From assembly GCA_963811255.1 (NCBI GenBank), contig CAWEQI010000003.1, forward strand, positions 806,001 through 870,000: DNA of 64,000 nt. The letters are read 5' to 3'. Below the pieces are notes generated by a model. The model saw only the letters and a list, made by a program, of their open reading frames with translations, had not been told where the DNA came from and did not search any database. The translations under genes were made by a program, and so were the position numbers. This document shows, in pieces, positions 8,390 to 17,218 of the stretch (position 1 is its first letter; every line of letters starts with the position of its first letter). The stretch is from Croceibacterium_B sp963811255. Its GTDB lineage: Bacteria; Pseudomonadota; Alphaproteobacteria; Sphingomonadales; Sphingomonadaceae.

Positions 8390-9844
8390 ATGACCGCGTT
8401 CTTCCAGTCCCTCGGCATGACCTACGGTTGGGCGTGGTTCGTCGCGACGATCTGCGGCATCCTGCTGATCGCGCTGCCGCTGATGCTGGCGGTGGCGATG
8501 GTGATCTATGTCGACCGCAAGGTGTGGGCGGCGATGGCCATGCGGCGGGGGCCGAACGTGGTCGGGCCGTGGGGCCTGCTGCAGAGCTTCGCCGACGGGC
8601 TCAAGGTGTTCCTGCAGGAAACGATCATCCCCTCGGCCTCGAACAAGGGGCTGTTCCTGATCGCGCCGATCATCACTTTCACGGTCGCGCTGATGGCCTG
8701 GGCGGTGATCCCGTTCAATTCGGGCGCGGTGCTGGCGAACATCAATGTCGGCCTGCTCTACGTCCTCGCGATCAGCTCGCTGGGAGTTTACGGGGTGGTG
8801 ATCGCCGGCTGGGCGTCGAATTCGAAATACCCGTTTTTCAGCGCGATGCGGGCCGCCGCTCAGATGATTTCTTACGAGGTCTCGATCGGCTTCATCCTTA
8901 TCTGCGTGGTGCTGTGGGCGGGCACGTTCAACCTGAACGGCATCGTCGAGGCGCAGCGCGGGCACGGGCTCGGCTTCGTCAACGGCTTTTTCTTCAATGT
9001 CCTGCTGTTCCCGATGTGGGTGGTGTTCCTGATCTCGAGCATGGCCGAGACCGCGCGCACCCCGTTCGACCTGACCGAGGCCGAAAGCGAGCTCGTCGCC
9101 GGCTACCAGACCGAATACTCGTCGATGAGCTTCGCGCTCTACTGGCTCGGCGAATACGCCAACGTGCTGCTGATGTGCGCGCTCAACGCCACGCTGTTCT
9201 TCGGCGGCTGGCTGCCGCCGGTCGAGTGGGCGCCGCTCTACTGGATCCCGGGCTGGATTTGGCTGTTCCTCAAGATCGGCTTCTTCTTCTTCGTGTTCAG
9301 CTGGGTAAAGGCGACCGTGCCGCGCTACCGCTACGACCAGTTGATGCGCCTCGGCTGGAAGATATTTCTGCCGCTGAGCCTGGGCTTTGTGGTGTTGGTC
9401 TCAGGCTACTTGATGCTGACGAGGTATGCGACTGGTGTAGAGGCGCAGGTAGTCTTGGGAGACACGCCCCTCTACGACTGCTGGATAAATGAGCTGAAGT
9501 CAGATCATGATAGTGAAGCGCTCGAACGGCCCCGGGCCGATGCTCTGCACTTCAGCATGCTCTACGGGCAATCTGAGGAGGGCATGTCCGCTAAGATCAT
9601 AGCTCCCTCAAATTTTGTGACCGTGGGTCTCCACACGAAAGATGGGACAGAAACTTCGGACTCGGTTTCAAGCAACCACTTTCAAGGTCAAACCGAGAAA
9701 TTGGGTCCTATTGAATGGCTAGTGATCAGTGGCGATGAGTTGAATAGGCCATTGAACATTGGCCTTGCGCAGATCTCGACGGGTAAGAATTTCGGCGGCC
9801 TTTGCACAATCAAACATCATCATCGTGCAGGAAGCACCGCATGA
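8390..9844 (+). CDS. nuoH: NADH-quinone oxidoreductase subunit H with unusual C-terminal extension
   Basis: Membrane subunit of complex I that joins the peripheral arm to the pumping modules and forms part of the quinone channel. Residues 1 to about 348 are a normal NuoH: ADGLKVFLQE, the loops around EAESELVAGYQTEYSSM, and the last helix ending SGYLMLTR. The family normally stops here. This frame runs on for about 136 residues to 484; the added part is hydrophilic, has no obvious membrane helix, and is coded by DNA near 50% GC (hand counts of two 60-base stretches) against about 72% in a core stretch. The stop overlaps the nuoI ATG. The core is certain, the tail unexplained. Confidence 0.93.
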   Translation: MTAFFQSLGMTYGWAWFVATICGILLIALPLMLAVAMVIYVDRKVWAAMAMRRGPNVVGPWGLLQSFADGLKVFLQETIIPSASNKGLFLIAPIITFTVALMAWAVIPFNSGAVLANINVGLLYVLAISSLGVYGVVIAGWASNSKYPFFSAMRAAAQMISYEVSIGFILICVVLWAGTFNLNGIVEAQRGHGLGFVNGFFFNVLLFPMWVVFLISSMAETARTPFDLTEAESELVAGYQTEYSSMSFALYWLGEYANVLLMCALNATLFFGGWLPPVEWAPLYWIPGWIWLFLKIGFFFFVFSWVKATVPRYRYDQLMRLGWKIFLPLSLGFVVLVSGYLMLTRYATGVEAQVVLGDTPLYDCWINELKSDHDSEALERPRADALHFSMLYGQSEEGMSAKIIAPSNFVTVGLHTKDGTETSDSVSSNHFQGQTEKLGPIEWLVISGDELNRPLNIGLAQISTGKNFGGLCTIKHHHRAGSTA

Positions 9845-10326
9845 CCGTCGCCCAACTCATCAAGTCGTACACGCTCTGGGAATTCCTCAAGGCCCACTGG
9901 CTGACGCTGAAATATTTCTTCGGGCCCAAGGCGACGCTCAACTATCCGTACGAAAAGAACCCGCTCTCACCGCGGTTCCGCGGCGAGCACGCGCTGCGGC
10001 GCTATCCCAACGGCGAGGAGCGGTGCATCGCCTGCAAGCTGTGCGAGGCGGTGTGTCCGGCGCTGGCGATCACCATCGAGTCCGAGCCGCGCGAAGACGG
10101 CAGCCGCCGCACCACCCGCTACGACATCGACATGACGAAATGCATCTATTGCGGGTTCTGCCAGGAAGCGTGCCCGGTCGATGCGATCGTCGAAGGGCCG
10201 AACCTCGATTTCACCACCGAAACGCGCGAGGAGCTGCTGTACGACAAGGCGAAACTGCTGGCCAACGGGGACAAGTGGGAGCGGGCCATCGCCGCGAACC
10301 TTGAAGCCGATGCGCCCTATCGCTAG
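9841..10326 (+). CDS. nuoI: NADH-quinone oxidoreductase subunit I
   Basis: The 23-kDa ferredoxin-type subunit that carries two [4Fe-4S] clusters (N6a and N6b) and hands electrons to the terminal cluster near quinone. Ligands are C62, C65, C68, C72 (CIACKLCEAVCP) and C101, C104, C107, C111 (CIYCGFCQEACP). The ATG at 9841, in an ATGA overlap with nuoH, gives 161 residues with the expected start MTVAQLIKSYTLWEF; AGGAAG a few bases upstream is a plausible ribosome-binding site. It is complete. Confidence 0.98.
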   Translation: MTVAQLIKSYTLWEFLKAHWLTLKYFFGPKATLNYPYEKNPLSPRFRGEHALRRYPNGEERCIACKLCEAVCPALAITIESEPREDGSRRTTRYDIDMTKCIYCGFCQEACPVDAIVEGPNLDFTTETREELLYDKAKLLANGDKWERAIAANLEADAPYR

Positions 10327-10338
10327 GCGGCGCGCGAC

Positions 10339-10959
10339 ATGGTGATTCAGGCCATCGCTTTCTATCTTTTTGCCGCGTTGGTGATCCTCTCCGGGGTCTT
10401 CACCATCTCGTCGCGCAACCCGGTCCATTCGGTGCTGTGGCTGATCCTGGCGTTCTTCAACGGCGCCGGGCTGATGGTGCTGCTCGGGGCCGAGTTCATC
10501 GCCATGCTGCTGGTGATCGTCTACGTCGGCGCGGTCGCGGTGCTGTTCCTGTTCGTGGTTATGATGCTCGACATCGACTTCGCCGAACTGCGCGCCGGCT
10601 TCATGAAGAACTTCCCGCTCGGCATCGCGATCGCCCTGGTGCTGCTCGCCGAGCTGGTGTTCGGGGTCGGCGCCTACAAGGTCGGCGCGCTGGCGCTGGG
10701 CGTGCCCGACGGCACGGCCGCCGAACCCGTCCACATGACCAACATCGCCGCGCTTGGGGCGCTGCTTTACAGCCGCTACCTGTTCCTGTTCGAAACCGCC
10801 GGGATCATCCTGCTGGTGGCGATGATCGGCGCGATCGTGCTGACTCACCGCCAGCGCAAGGACACGCGGCCGCAGAATATTTCGAAGCAGATCGCCAGGC
10901 GGCCGCAGGACGCCACCCGCAACACGCGGCCCGAAGTGGGCAAGGGGGTCGAGCTGTGA
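10339..10959 (+). CDS. nuoJ: NADH-quinone oxidoreductase subunit J
   Basis: Five-helix membrane subunit of complex I that takes part in coupling between the quinone site and the pumps. The start MVIQAIAFYLFAALVILSG, the second-helix motif NPVHSVLWLILAFFNGAGL and the helix-three segment IVYVGAVAVLFLFVVMML are characteristic. After the last helix a basic tail of about 35 residues extends to 206. It is 12 bases downstream of nuoI and overlaps nuoK by four bases (GTGA). Confidence 0.97.
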   Translation: MVIQAIAFYLFAALVILSGVFTISSRNPVHSVLWLILAFFNGAGLMVLLGAEFIAMLLVIVYVGAVAVLFLFVVMMLDIDFAELRAGFMKNFPLGIAIALVLLAELVFGVGAYKVGALALGVPDGTAAEPVHMTNIAALGALLYSRYLFLFETAGIILLVAMIGAIVLTHRQRKDTRPQNISKQIARRPQDATRNTRPEVGKGVEL

Positions 10960-11261
10960 TCGGCATCGAACATTACGTCGTCGTCAGCTCGATCCTGTTC
11001 GTGCTCGGGGTGCTCGGCATTTTCCTCAACCGCAAGAACGTGATCGTGATCCTGATGGCGATCGAGCTGATCCTGCTGGCGGTGAACATCAACCTGGTCG
11101 CCTTCAGCGCCTTCCTGCACGACCTGACCGGTCAGATCTTCGCCATGTTCGTGCTCACCGTCGCGGCCGGCGAGGCGGCGATCGGGCTGGCGATCCTGGT
11201 GATGTATTTCCGCAGCCGCGGCACGATTGCGGTCGACGACGTCAACCGGATGAAGGGCTAG
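10956..11261 (+). CDS. nuoK: NADH-quinone oxidoreductase subunit K
   Basis: Small three-helix antiporter-related membrane subunit (MrpC-like). It begins at a GTG overlapping the nuoJ stop and gives 101 residues starting MIGIEHYVVVSSILFVLG. The conserved glutamates are present, one in LMAIELILLAVN and one in VAAGEAAIGLAI; both are needed for proton transfer in characterised homologues. The length is normal. nuoL follows after three bases. Confidence 0.98.
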   Translation: MIGIEHYVVVSSILFVLGVLGIFLNRKNVIVILMAIELILLAVNINLVAFSAFLHDLTGQIFAMFVLTVAAGEAAIGLAILVMYFRSRGTIAVDDVNRMKG

Positions 11262-11264
11262 CGG

Positions 11265-13328
11265 GTGCCGTCAATCCTGATCATCGTCTTCGCCCCCTTG
11301 CTGGCGGCGATCGTCGCCGGGCTGGGCAACCGCGCGCTGGGCAACGTGCCGGCCAAGGTGATCACCACCGGGGCGCTGTTCCTCGGTTGCTTGCTGAGCT
11401 GGCCGATCTTCGTGCATTACCTCGGCGGCGGTGTTCCGGCGACGGTGACGCCGGTGCTGCACTGGGTTTCGGCCGGCAATCTCAGCTTTGACTGGGAGCT
11501 GCGGGTCGACACCCTGACCGCGGTGATGCTGGTGGTGGTGACGACCGTCTCGGCGCTCGTCCACCTCTATAGCTGGGGCTACATGGAGGAGGACCCGGAC
11601 CAGCCGCGGTTCTTCGCCTATCTCAGCTTGTTCAGCTTCGCGATGCTGATGCTGGTGACGGCCAACAACCTGGTGCAGATGTTCTTCGGCTGGGAAGGCG
11701 TCGGCCTCGCCAGCTATCTGCTGATCGGCTTCTGGTTCAGGAAACCGAGCGCCAATGCTGCGGCGATCAAGGCGTTCGTGGTCAACCGGGTCGGCGATTT
11801 CGGCTTCATGCTCGGTATCTTCGGCACCTTCCTGGTGTTCCGCACGCTGTCGATCCCCGAGATCCTCGCCGCCGCGCCGGCGATGAAGGGGGCGAGCACG
11901 ATCCACTTCCTGTGGTTCCGCGCCGACACGATGGACGTGCTGTGTTATCTGCTGTTCATCGGCGCGATGGGCAAATCGGCCCAGCTCGGGCTGCACACCT
12001 GGCTGCCCGACGCGATGGAAGGCCCGACCCCGGTCAGCGCGCTGATCCACGCGGCGACGATGGTCACCGCCGGCGTGTTCATGGTCTGCCGCCTGTCGCC
12101 GATGTTCGAGGCCGCGCCGGCCGCGCTGACCTTCGTCACCTTCATCGGCGCTGCGACCTGCTTCTTCGCCGCGACGATCGGCACCACCCAGTGGGACATC
12201 AAGCGGGTGATCGCCTATTCGACCTGCTCGCAGCTCGGCTACATGTTCTTCGCCGCCGGCGTGGGCGCCTACGGCATCGCCATGTTCCACCTGCTGACCC
12301 ACGCGTTCTTCAAGGCGCTGCTGTTCCTCGGCGCGGGCTCGGTGATCAACGCGATGCACCACGAGCAAGACATGCGGTTTTACGGCAACCTCAGGAAGCA
12401 GATCCCGGTTACCTTTTGGGCCATGATGGCCGGGACGCTGGCGATCACCGGCGTCGGCATTACGGGTGTGTTCGGGTTCGCCGGCTTCTATTCGAAGGAT
12501 GCGATCATCGAGGCGGCCTACGCCTCGGGCAGCGAAATGGGCACCTTCGCCTTCTGGATGGGCGTAGTCGCCGCGCTGCTGACCAGCTTCTATTCCTGGC
12601 GGCTGATGTTCCTCACCTTCTGGGGCAAGCCGCGCTGGGCCGACAGCGAGCACATTCAGCACGCGGTCCACGCCGGGCACGACGAGCCGGACGAGGCCAA
12701 CCCGCCGAGCCAGGAAAGCTCCGACATGGGCGAGCCGCATCATGTCCCCTCGACCCATCAGGCGGACGGCACCGCCGGCTATCACCCGCACGAGAGCCCG
12801 TGGACCATGCTGGTGCCGCTGGCCGTGCTGTCGCTGGGCGCCGTGTTCGCCGGGTTCGTGTTCTACGCCCCGTTCGTCGATGGGGCGAGCTTCTGGAACG
12901 GCGCGATCGCCTACAGAGAGCCGCTGATCCGGGCGATGGAGGAAATCCCCGGGTGGGCCAAGTGGAGCGCGACCATCGCCATGGCCGCCGGATTCCTCTT
13001 CGCCTGGTGGGGGTACATCCGCGATACCTCGCTGCCTGAGCGGGCCGCCGCGCAGCTTGGGCCGATCTACACCTTCGTGTACAACAAGTGGTACTTCGAC
13101 GAGCTGTATCATGTCGTGTTCGTGAAGCCCGCGTTCTGGCTCGGGCGGCTGTTCTGGCACGGCGGCGACGAAGGGATCATCGACCGCTTCGGGCCCGACG
13201 GCGCCGCCTGGGCGATCCAGAAGGGTTCGGTGGCCGCGCGCCGGTTCCAGTCCGGGTACCTCACGAACTACGCGCTGATCATGCTGGTCGGCCTGGTCGC
13301 TGCCGTCACCTGGGTGATGGCGCAATGA
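11265..13328 (+). CDS. nuoL: NADH-quinone oxidoreductase subunit L
   Basis: The distal antiporter-like pump subunit of complex I, 687 residues from a GTG start three bases after nuoK. MrpA-type motifs are clear: NLVQMFFGWEGVGLASYLLIGFW, KSAQLGLHTWLPDAMEGPTPVSALIHAATMV and the KR in WDIKRVIAYSTCSQLGYM. The C-terminal part includes a His- and Pro-rich hydrophilic loop and the long lateral helix. The stop lies in an ATGA that opens a short repeat-derived frame leading to nuoM. Confidence 0.98.
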   Translation: MPSILIIVFAPLLAAIVAGLGNRALGNVPAKVITTGALFLGCLLSWPIFVHYLGGGVPATVTPVLHWVSAGNLSFDWELRVDTLTAVMLVVVTTVSALVHLYSWGYMEEDPDQPRFFAYLSLFSFAMLMLVTANNLVQMFFGWEGVGLASYLLIGFWFRKPSANAAAIKAFVVNRVGDFGFMLGIFGTFLVFRTLSIPEILAAAPAMKGASTIHFLWFRADTMDVLCYLLFIGAMGKSAQLGLHTWLPDAMEGPTPVSALIHAATMVTAGVFMVCRLSPMFEAAPAALTFVTFIGAATCFFAATIGTTQWDIKRVIAYSTCSQLGYMFFAAGVGAYGIAMFHLLTHAFFKALLFLGAGSVINAMHHEQDMRFYGNLRKQIPVTFWAMMAGTLAITGVGITGVFGFAGFYSKDAIIEAAYASGSEMGTFAFWMGVVAALLTSFYSWRLMFLTFWGKPRWADSEHIQHAVHAGHDEPDEANPPSQESSDMGEPHHVPSTHQADGTAGYHPHESPWTMLVPLAVLSLGAVFAGFVFYAPFVDGASFWNGAIAYREPLIRAMEEIPGWAKWSATIAMAAGFLFAWWGYIRDTSLPERAAAQLGPIYTFVYNKWYFDELYHVVFVKPAFWLGRLFWHGGDEGIIDRFGPDGAAWAIQKGSVAARRFQSGYLTNYALIMLVGLVAAVTWVMAQ

Positions 13329-13340
13329 GCAAGGCTAGTC

Positions 13341-13443
13341 CCCCCAGTTCCGTTCGCCCTGAGCTTGTCGAAGGGCAGTCCTTCCTTCCGGCGCAGCGCT
13401 CGAAGAAAAAGCGGTCCTTCGACAAGCTCAGGACGAACGGGGG
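13341..13443 (+). repeat. inverted repeat element at the nuoL/nuoM junction
   Basis: Left arm about 13341-13374 (CCGTTCGCCCTGAGCTTGTC, then GAAGG) and right arm about 13415-13443 (CCTTCGACAAGCTCAGGACG, then AACGGGGG) form a long hairpin around a 40-base loop. The CTGAGCTTGTCGAAGG core is a very common intergenic motif in Sphingomonadales. The element is flanked by the direct repeat AATGAGC (13324-13330 and 13449-13455), which could be a target duplication. A 42-codon frame from the ATG at 13325 to the TGA at 13451-13453 crosses it and overlaps the nuoM start. Confidence 0.85.
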
Positions 13444-13449
13444 AAGAGA

Positions 13450-15039
13450 ATGAGCGGGTTTCCCATTCTCAGCCTGATGCTGCTGGTGCCGCTGCTGGGC
13501 GCGCTGGTGTGTCTGTTCGTGGAGGCGAGGGCCGCGAGGTGGGTGGCGTTGGTCGCCACGCTCGTCGACCTGGCGCTCGGCATCGTGCTGTGGGCCAGTT
13601 ACGACATCGGCGGGGCGCAGTGGCAGTTCACAGAGCGCGTGCCGCTGTTCGCCGGCTTTTCGTGGGCGCTCGGCGTCGACGGCATCGCCATGCTGCTGAT
13701 CGTCCTCACAGTGTTCCTGATGCCGATCTGCATCGGCGCGAGCTGGAACTCGATCACCAAGCGCGTGGGCGAGTACATGGCGACGTTCCTGTTTATGGAA
13801 ACGTTGATGATCGGCGTGTTCTGCGCCCAGGACCTGTACCTGTTCTACATCTTCTTCGAGGCCGGCCTCATCCCGATGTACCTGATCATCGGCATTTGGG
13901 GCGGCGATAACCGCATCTACGCGGCCTACAAGTTCTTCCTCTATACGCTGCTCGGCTCGGTGCTGATGCTGATCGCGATGCTGTGGATGGCCAACACCGC
14001 GGGCACGACCGACATCCCGACGCTGATGGCCTACGACTTCTCACCGCGGGCACAGACCTGGCTGTTCCTTGCCTTCTTCGCCAGCTTCGCAGTGAAGATG
14101 CCGATGTGGCCGCTGCACACCTGGTTGCCCGACGCGCACGTCCAGGCGCCCACGGCAGGCTCGGTGATCCTGGCGGGCGTGCTGCTGAAGATGGGCGGAT
14201 ACGGCTTCATCCGTTTCAGCCTGCCGATGTTCCCCGAGGCGAGCCTGCAGTTCGTCTGGCTGATCTGGGGCCTCAGCATGGCCGCGGTGGTGCTGACCAG
14301 CCTGATCGCGCTGGTGCAGAAGGACATGAAGAAGCTGATCGCCTATTCCTCGGTCGCGCACATGGCGATCGTCACCGTCGGATTGTTCGCCTTCAACACG
14401 CAAGGGCTGGACGGGGCGATGATCGTCATGCTCAGCCACGGCCTCGTTTCGGGCGCGCTGTTCCTGTGCGTCGGGGTGATCTACGACCGGCTGCACACCC
14501 GCGAGATCGCCCGTTACGGTGGCCTCAGCATCAACATGCCGCACTACGCGCTGCTGTTCCTGCTGTTCACGATGGCCAGTGTCGGCCTGCCGGGTACCAG
14601 CGGCTTCGTCGGCGAGTTCCTGAGCCTGATAGGTATCTACCAGGCGAACACTTGGGTGACCGCGATTTGCGCGACCGGCGTGATCCTCGGGGCGGCTTAC
14701 ATGCTCTACCTCTATTGGCGCGTGGCGTTCGGCGTGCAGCGCAATGCCGATGCCGCGGCGATGCCCGACCTCGACTTGCGCGAGTGGGTGATGCTCGGCT
14801 CGCTCGCGCTCGCGGTGCTGTGGATGGGCGTCTATCCGGAGAGCTTCCTCGCCCCCATCCGCGGTGACATCGCGGCGCTCGATGCGCGCATCGCGCGGGC
14901 GGCGCCGATCGGCGACACCAAGCTCAAGACCACCGCGCGGACGTCGGCTCCGCCGATCGCGACGGCGCCCGGAGAACGCAAGCTGCCGCCGCCGCCGCCA
15001 TTCCCCGCGTCAAGCGCCGTGCCGACGGGAGGGCAGTGA
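13450..15039 (+). CDS. nuoM: NADH-quinone oxidoreductase subunit M
   Basis: Antiporter-like pump subunit of complex I, 529 residues. Landmarks are FYIFFEAGLIPMYLIIGIWGG, with the functional Glu, KMPMWPLHTWLPDAHVQAPT, and KDMKKLIAYSSVAHM with its key lysines. The last 45 or so residues are a Pro-, Ala- and Thr-rich hydrophilic tail (…PPPPPFPASSAVPTGGQ) beyond the final helix, making it slightly longer than usual. The ATG overlaps the TGA of the repeat-derived frame and the stop overlaps the nuoN ATG by one base. Confidence 0.98.
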   Translation: MSGFPILSLMLLVPLLGALVCLFVEARAARWVALVATLVDLALGIVLWASYDIGGAQWQFTERVPLFAGFSWALGVDGIAMLLIVLTVFLMPICIGASWNSITKRVGEYMATFLFMETLMIGVFCAQDLYLFYIFFEAGLIPMYLIIGIWGGDNRIYAAYKFFLYTLLGSVLMLIAMLWMANTAGTTDIPTLMAYDFSPRAQTWLFLAFFASFAVKMPMWPLHTWLPDAHVQAPTAGSVILAGVLLKMGGYGFIRFSLPMFPEASLQFVWLIWGLSMAAVVLTSLIALVQKDMKKLIAYSSVAHMAIVTVGLFAFNTQGLDGAMIVMLSHGLVSGALFLCVGVIYDRLHTREIARYGGLSINMPHYALLFLLFTMASVGLPGTSGFVGEFLSLIGIYQANTWVTAICATGVILGAAYMLYLYWRVAFGVQRNADAAAMPDLDLREWVMLGSLALAVLWMGVYPESFLAPIRGDIAALDARIARAAPIGDTKLKTTARTSAPPIATAPGERKLPPPPPFPASSAVPTGGQ

Positions 15040-16502
15040 TGGATCTCGCCGGCTCCCTCCACCTGATCCTGCCTGAAATCATCCTCTCGGTTTCCGGGCT
15101 CGTGCTGCTGCTCGTCGCCGGATGGGCCGGCGATAAGACGAGCAGCGCGATCAGCATCGCCGCGTGTTTCGTCCTCGGCGCCTGCTTCTTCATCACCGCG
15201 CCGGCGGTGTGCGGCGGGGCGATGGGCGCGGGGACCATGGCGTTCGGCGGCCTGTTCACCGCCGACGCCTTCGCCGGTTTTGCCAAGCTGATGATCTACG
15301 CCTCGGCCGGCGCGGTGCTGGTGATCGCGCCCGCGTTCTTCAATCGGTACGCGCTGATGCGCGCGGAATTCCCGGTGCTGGTGCTGTTTGCGGTCCTCGG
15401 CATGAACGTGATGGTTTCGGCGACCGACCTGATCACATTGTACATCGGGCTCGAGCTGAACAGCCTCTCGGCTTACGTCCTCGCCGCCTTCCTGCGCACT
15501 GACGAGCGGTCATCGGAGGCCGGGCTCAAGTATTTCGTGCTCGGCGCGCTGGCTTCGGGGATCCTGCTGTTCGGCATCAGTCTCGTCTACGGCTTCACTG
15601 GCACCACCGGCTTTGCCGGCATTCGGACCGCACTCGACGGCCACATGGCGCTGGGCGCGCTGTTCGGGATCACCTTCATGCTCGCCGGACTGGCGTTCAA
15701 GATCAGCGCGGTGCCGTTCCATATGTGGACGCCCGACGTCTACGAAGGCGCGCCGACGCCGGTGACCGCGTTCTTCGCCAGCGCACCGAAAGTGGCGGCG
15801 ATCGCCCTCAGCGCACGAGTGGCGATGAACGCCTTTGGGGTGCAGGCCCACGCCTGGCAGCAGATCGTCATCTTCGCCGCCCTGGCGTCGATAATCGTCG
15901 GCGCGCTCGGCGCGATCGGGCAGGGTAACATCAAGCGGCTGCTCGCCTATTCGTCGATCAACAACGTCGGCTTCATCCTCATCGGCCTCGCCGCGGCAAC
16001 GCCGGCGGGCGCGAGCTCGATGCTGGTTTATCTGGCGATCTATGTGGCGATGACCATCGGCAGCTTCGTCGCGGTGCTGATGCTCAAGGACGCCGAGGGC
16101 AACTACGTCGAGCGGATCGCCGACCTCTCCGGCCTGTCGCGTTCCAAGCCGCTGCTGGCGCTGTGCCTGGCAATGATGATGTTCAGCTTGGCCGGGATTC
16201 CGCCGCTGTTCGGTTTCTGGGGCAAGTTCGTGGTGTTCCGCGCCGCGGTGCAGGCCGACCTCACCTGGCTTGCCGCAGTCGGCGTCGCCGCCAGCGTGAT
16301 CGGCGCGTTCTACTACATCAAGATCGTCAAGGTGATGTATTTCGACGAACCGGCCGACGTGGTTCAGGGCGAGAGCGATTGGGCGCACTGGGCGCTGTTG
16401 GCGATCAGCGCCGCAATCGTGTCCCCACTCGGCTATCTGCTGACGATCTGGCTCGGCGAGTTCGCCGACAAGGCCGCCGCGGCGCTGTTCCTGGTCGCTT
16501 GA
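15039..16502 (+). CDS. nuoN: NADH-quinone oxidoreductase subunit N
   Basis: Antiporter-like pump subunit adjacent to NuoK, 487 residues from the ATG at 15039, which overlaps the nuoM stop by one base. Typical stretches are YIGLELNSLSAYVLAAF, FKISAVPFHMWTPDVYEGAPTPVTAF and NIKRLLAYSSINNVGF, containing the conserved lysines and glutamates of the proton path. It ends the complex I genes; birA follows by a TTGA overlap, so the transcript evidently continues. Confidence 0.98.
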   Translation: MDLAGSLHLILPEIILSVSGLVLLLVAGWAGDKTSSAISIAACFVLGACFFITAPAVCGGAMGAGTMAFGGLFTADAFAGFAKLMIYASAGAVLVIAPAFFNRYALMRAEFPVLVLFAVLGMNVMVSATDLITLYIGLELNSLSAYVLAAFLRTDERSSEAGLKYFVLGALASGILLFGISLVYGFTGTTGFAGIRTALDGHMALGALFGITFMLAGLAFKISAVPFHMWTPDVYEGAPTPVTAFFASAPKVAAIALSARVAMNAFGVQAHAWQQIVIFAALASIIVGALGAIGQGNIKRLLAYSSINNVGFILIGLAAATPAGASSMLVYLAIYVAMTIGSFVAVLMLKDAEGNYVERIADLSGLSRSKPLLALCLAMMMFSLAGIPPLFGFWGKFVVFRAAVQADLTWLAAVGVAASVIGAFYYIKIVKVMYFDEPADVVQGESDWAHWALLAISAAIVSPLGYLLTIWLGEFADKAAAALFLVA

Positions 16503-17218
16503 TCACGATCGTTCCCGAAACCGGGTCCACCAACGCCGACTTGCTGGCTCGACTCGCAGCGGGCGAAAGGCTCGCCGAGGGCGATTGGCTGGTCGCCGAT
16601 CGCCAGGGGCAGGGGCGCGGGCGGCAGGGGCGCGCTTGGCTCGACGCGCCGGGCAACTTCATGGGTTCGACGGCCGTTCACGTCTCGCCGCAGGACCCGC
16701 CGGCGGCGAGCTTGTCGTTCGTCGCCGCGCTGGCGGTGTACGAGGCGGTGCTTGCCCGCATCGGCACCCCGCGCGAGCTCGAGCTGAAGTGGCCGAACGA
16801 CGTGCTGCTCGGCGGCGACAAGTTCTGCGGCCTGCTGCTCGAGCGCGAAGCAGAGACGGTCGTCCTCGGGATCGGCGTCAATCTCGCCGCCGCTCCGCCC
16901 GTGACCGACCGCCGCGCCCGCGCGCTCACTGAATTTGGGCCCGCGCCGGACCGCGACGTTTTCGCCACCGACCTGGCCGCGCAGTTCGATCGCGAGCTCG
17001 GCCGATGGCGGCAATACGGGCTCGAGCCGATCCTCAACCGCTGGCTTGCGGCAGCGCATCCGGTGGGCAGCGAGCTGACGGTTCATGAACCCAACGGAAC
17101 GGCGGTTTTGGGCAAGTTCGCCGGCGTCGAGCGCGACGGCGCGCTGCGGTTGCGCTTGGCGGACGGGGCCGTGCGTGTCATTCACGCGGGCGACGTGATG
17201 CTTGGAGGCAACGACTAG
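16499..17218 (+). CDS. birA: biotin--[acetyl-CoA carboxylase] ligase
   Basis: Attaches biotin to the acceptor lysine of the carboxyl-carrier protein through biotinyl-AMP. The 239-residue protein has the ligase signature GRGRQGR at residues 39-45 and KWPNDVLLGGDKFCGLLLE, followed by the small C-terminal domain. There is no N-terminal helix-turn-helix, so it is the monofunctional type that cannot act as a biotin repressor. I chose the TTG at 16499 because it overlaps the nuoN stop and begins the conserved ITIVPETGSTNADL. coaX follows directly. Confidence 0.93.
   Translation: MITIVPETGSTNADLLARLAAGERLAEGDWLVADRQGQGRGRQGRAWLDAPGNFMGSTAVHVSPQDPPAASLSFVAALAVYEAVLARIGTPRELELKWPNDVLLGGDKFCGLLLEREAETVVLGIGVNLAAAPPVTDRRARALTEFGPAPDRDVFATDLAAQFDRELGRWRQYGLEPILNRWLAAAHPVGSELTVHEPNGTAVLGKFAGVERDGALRLRLADGAVRVIHAGDVMLGGND

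Noticed and set aside
8250..8393. Calling the 47-codon repeat-derived frame a protein-coding gene
   Set aside because: Its sequence is entirely dictated by the repeat; coupling is interesting but a functional product is not supported.
11271..13325. 684-codon minus-strand open frame exactly opposite nuoL
   Set aside because: Codon bias of nuoL leaves the antisense frame without stops; the composition is Arg/His/Asp-rich with no domain or start signal.
15510..16388. Minus-strand frame opposite nuoN, and similar frames opposite ATP synthase, rpsA and aroA
   Set aside because: All mirror real genes and show the same antisense composition; none has an independent ribosome-binding site or motif.
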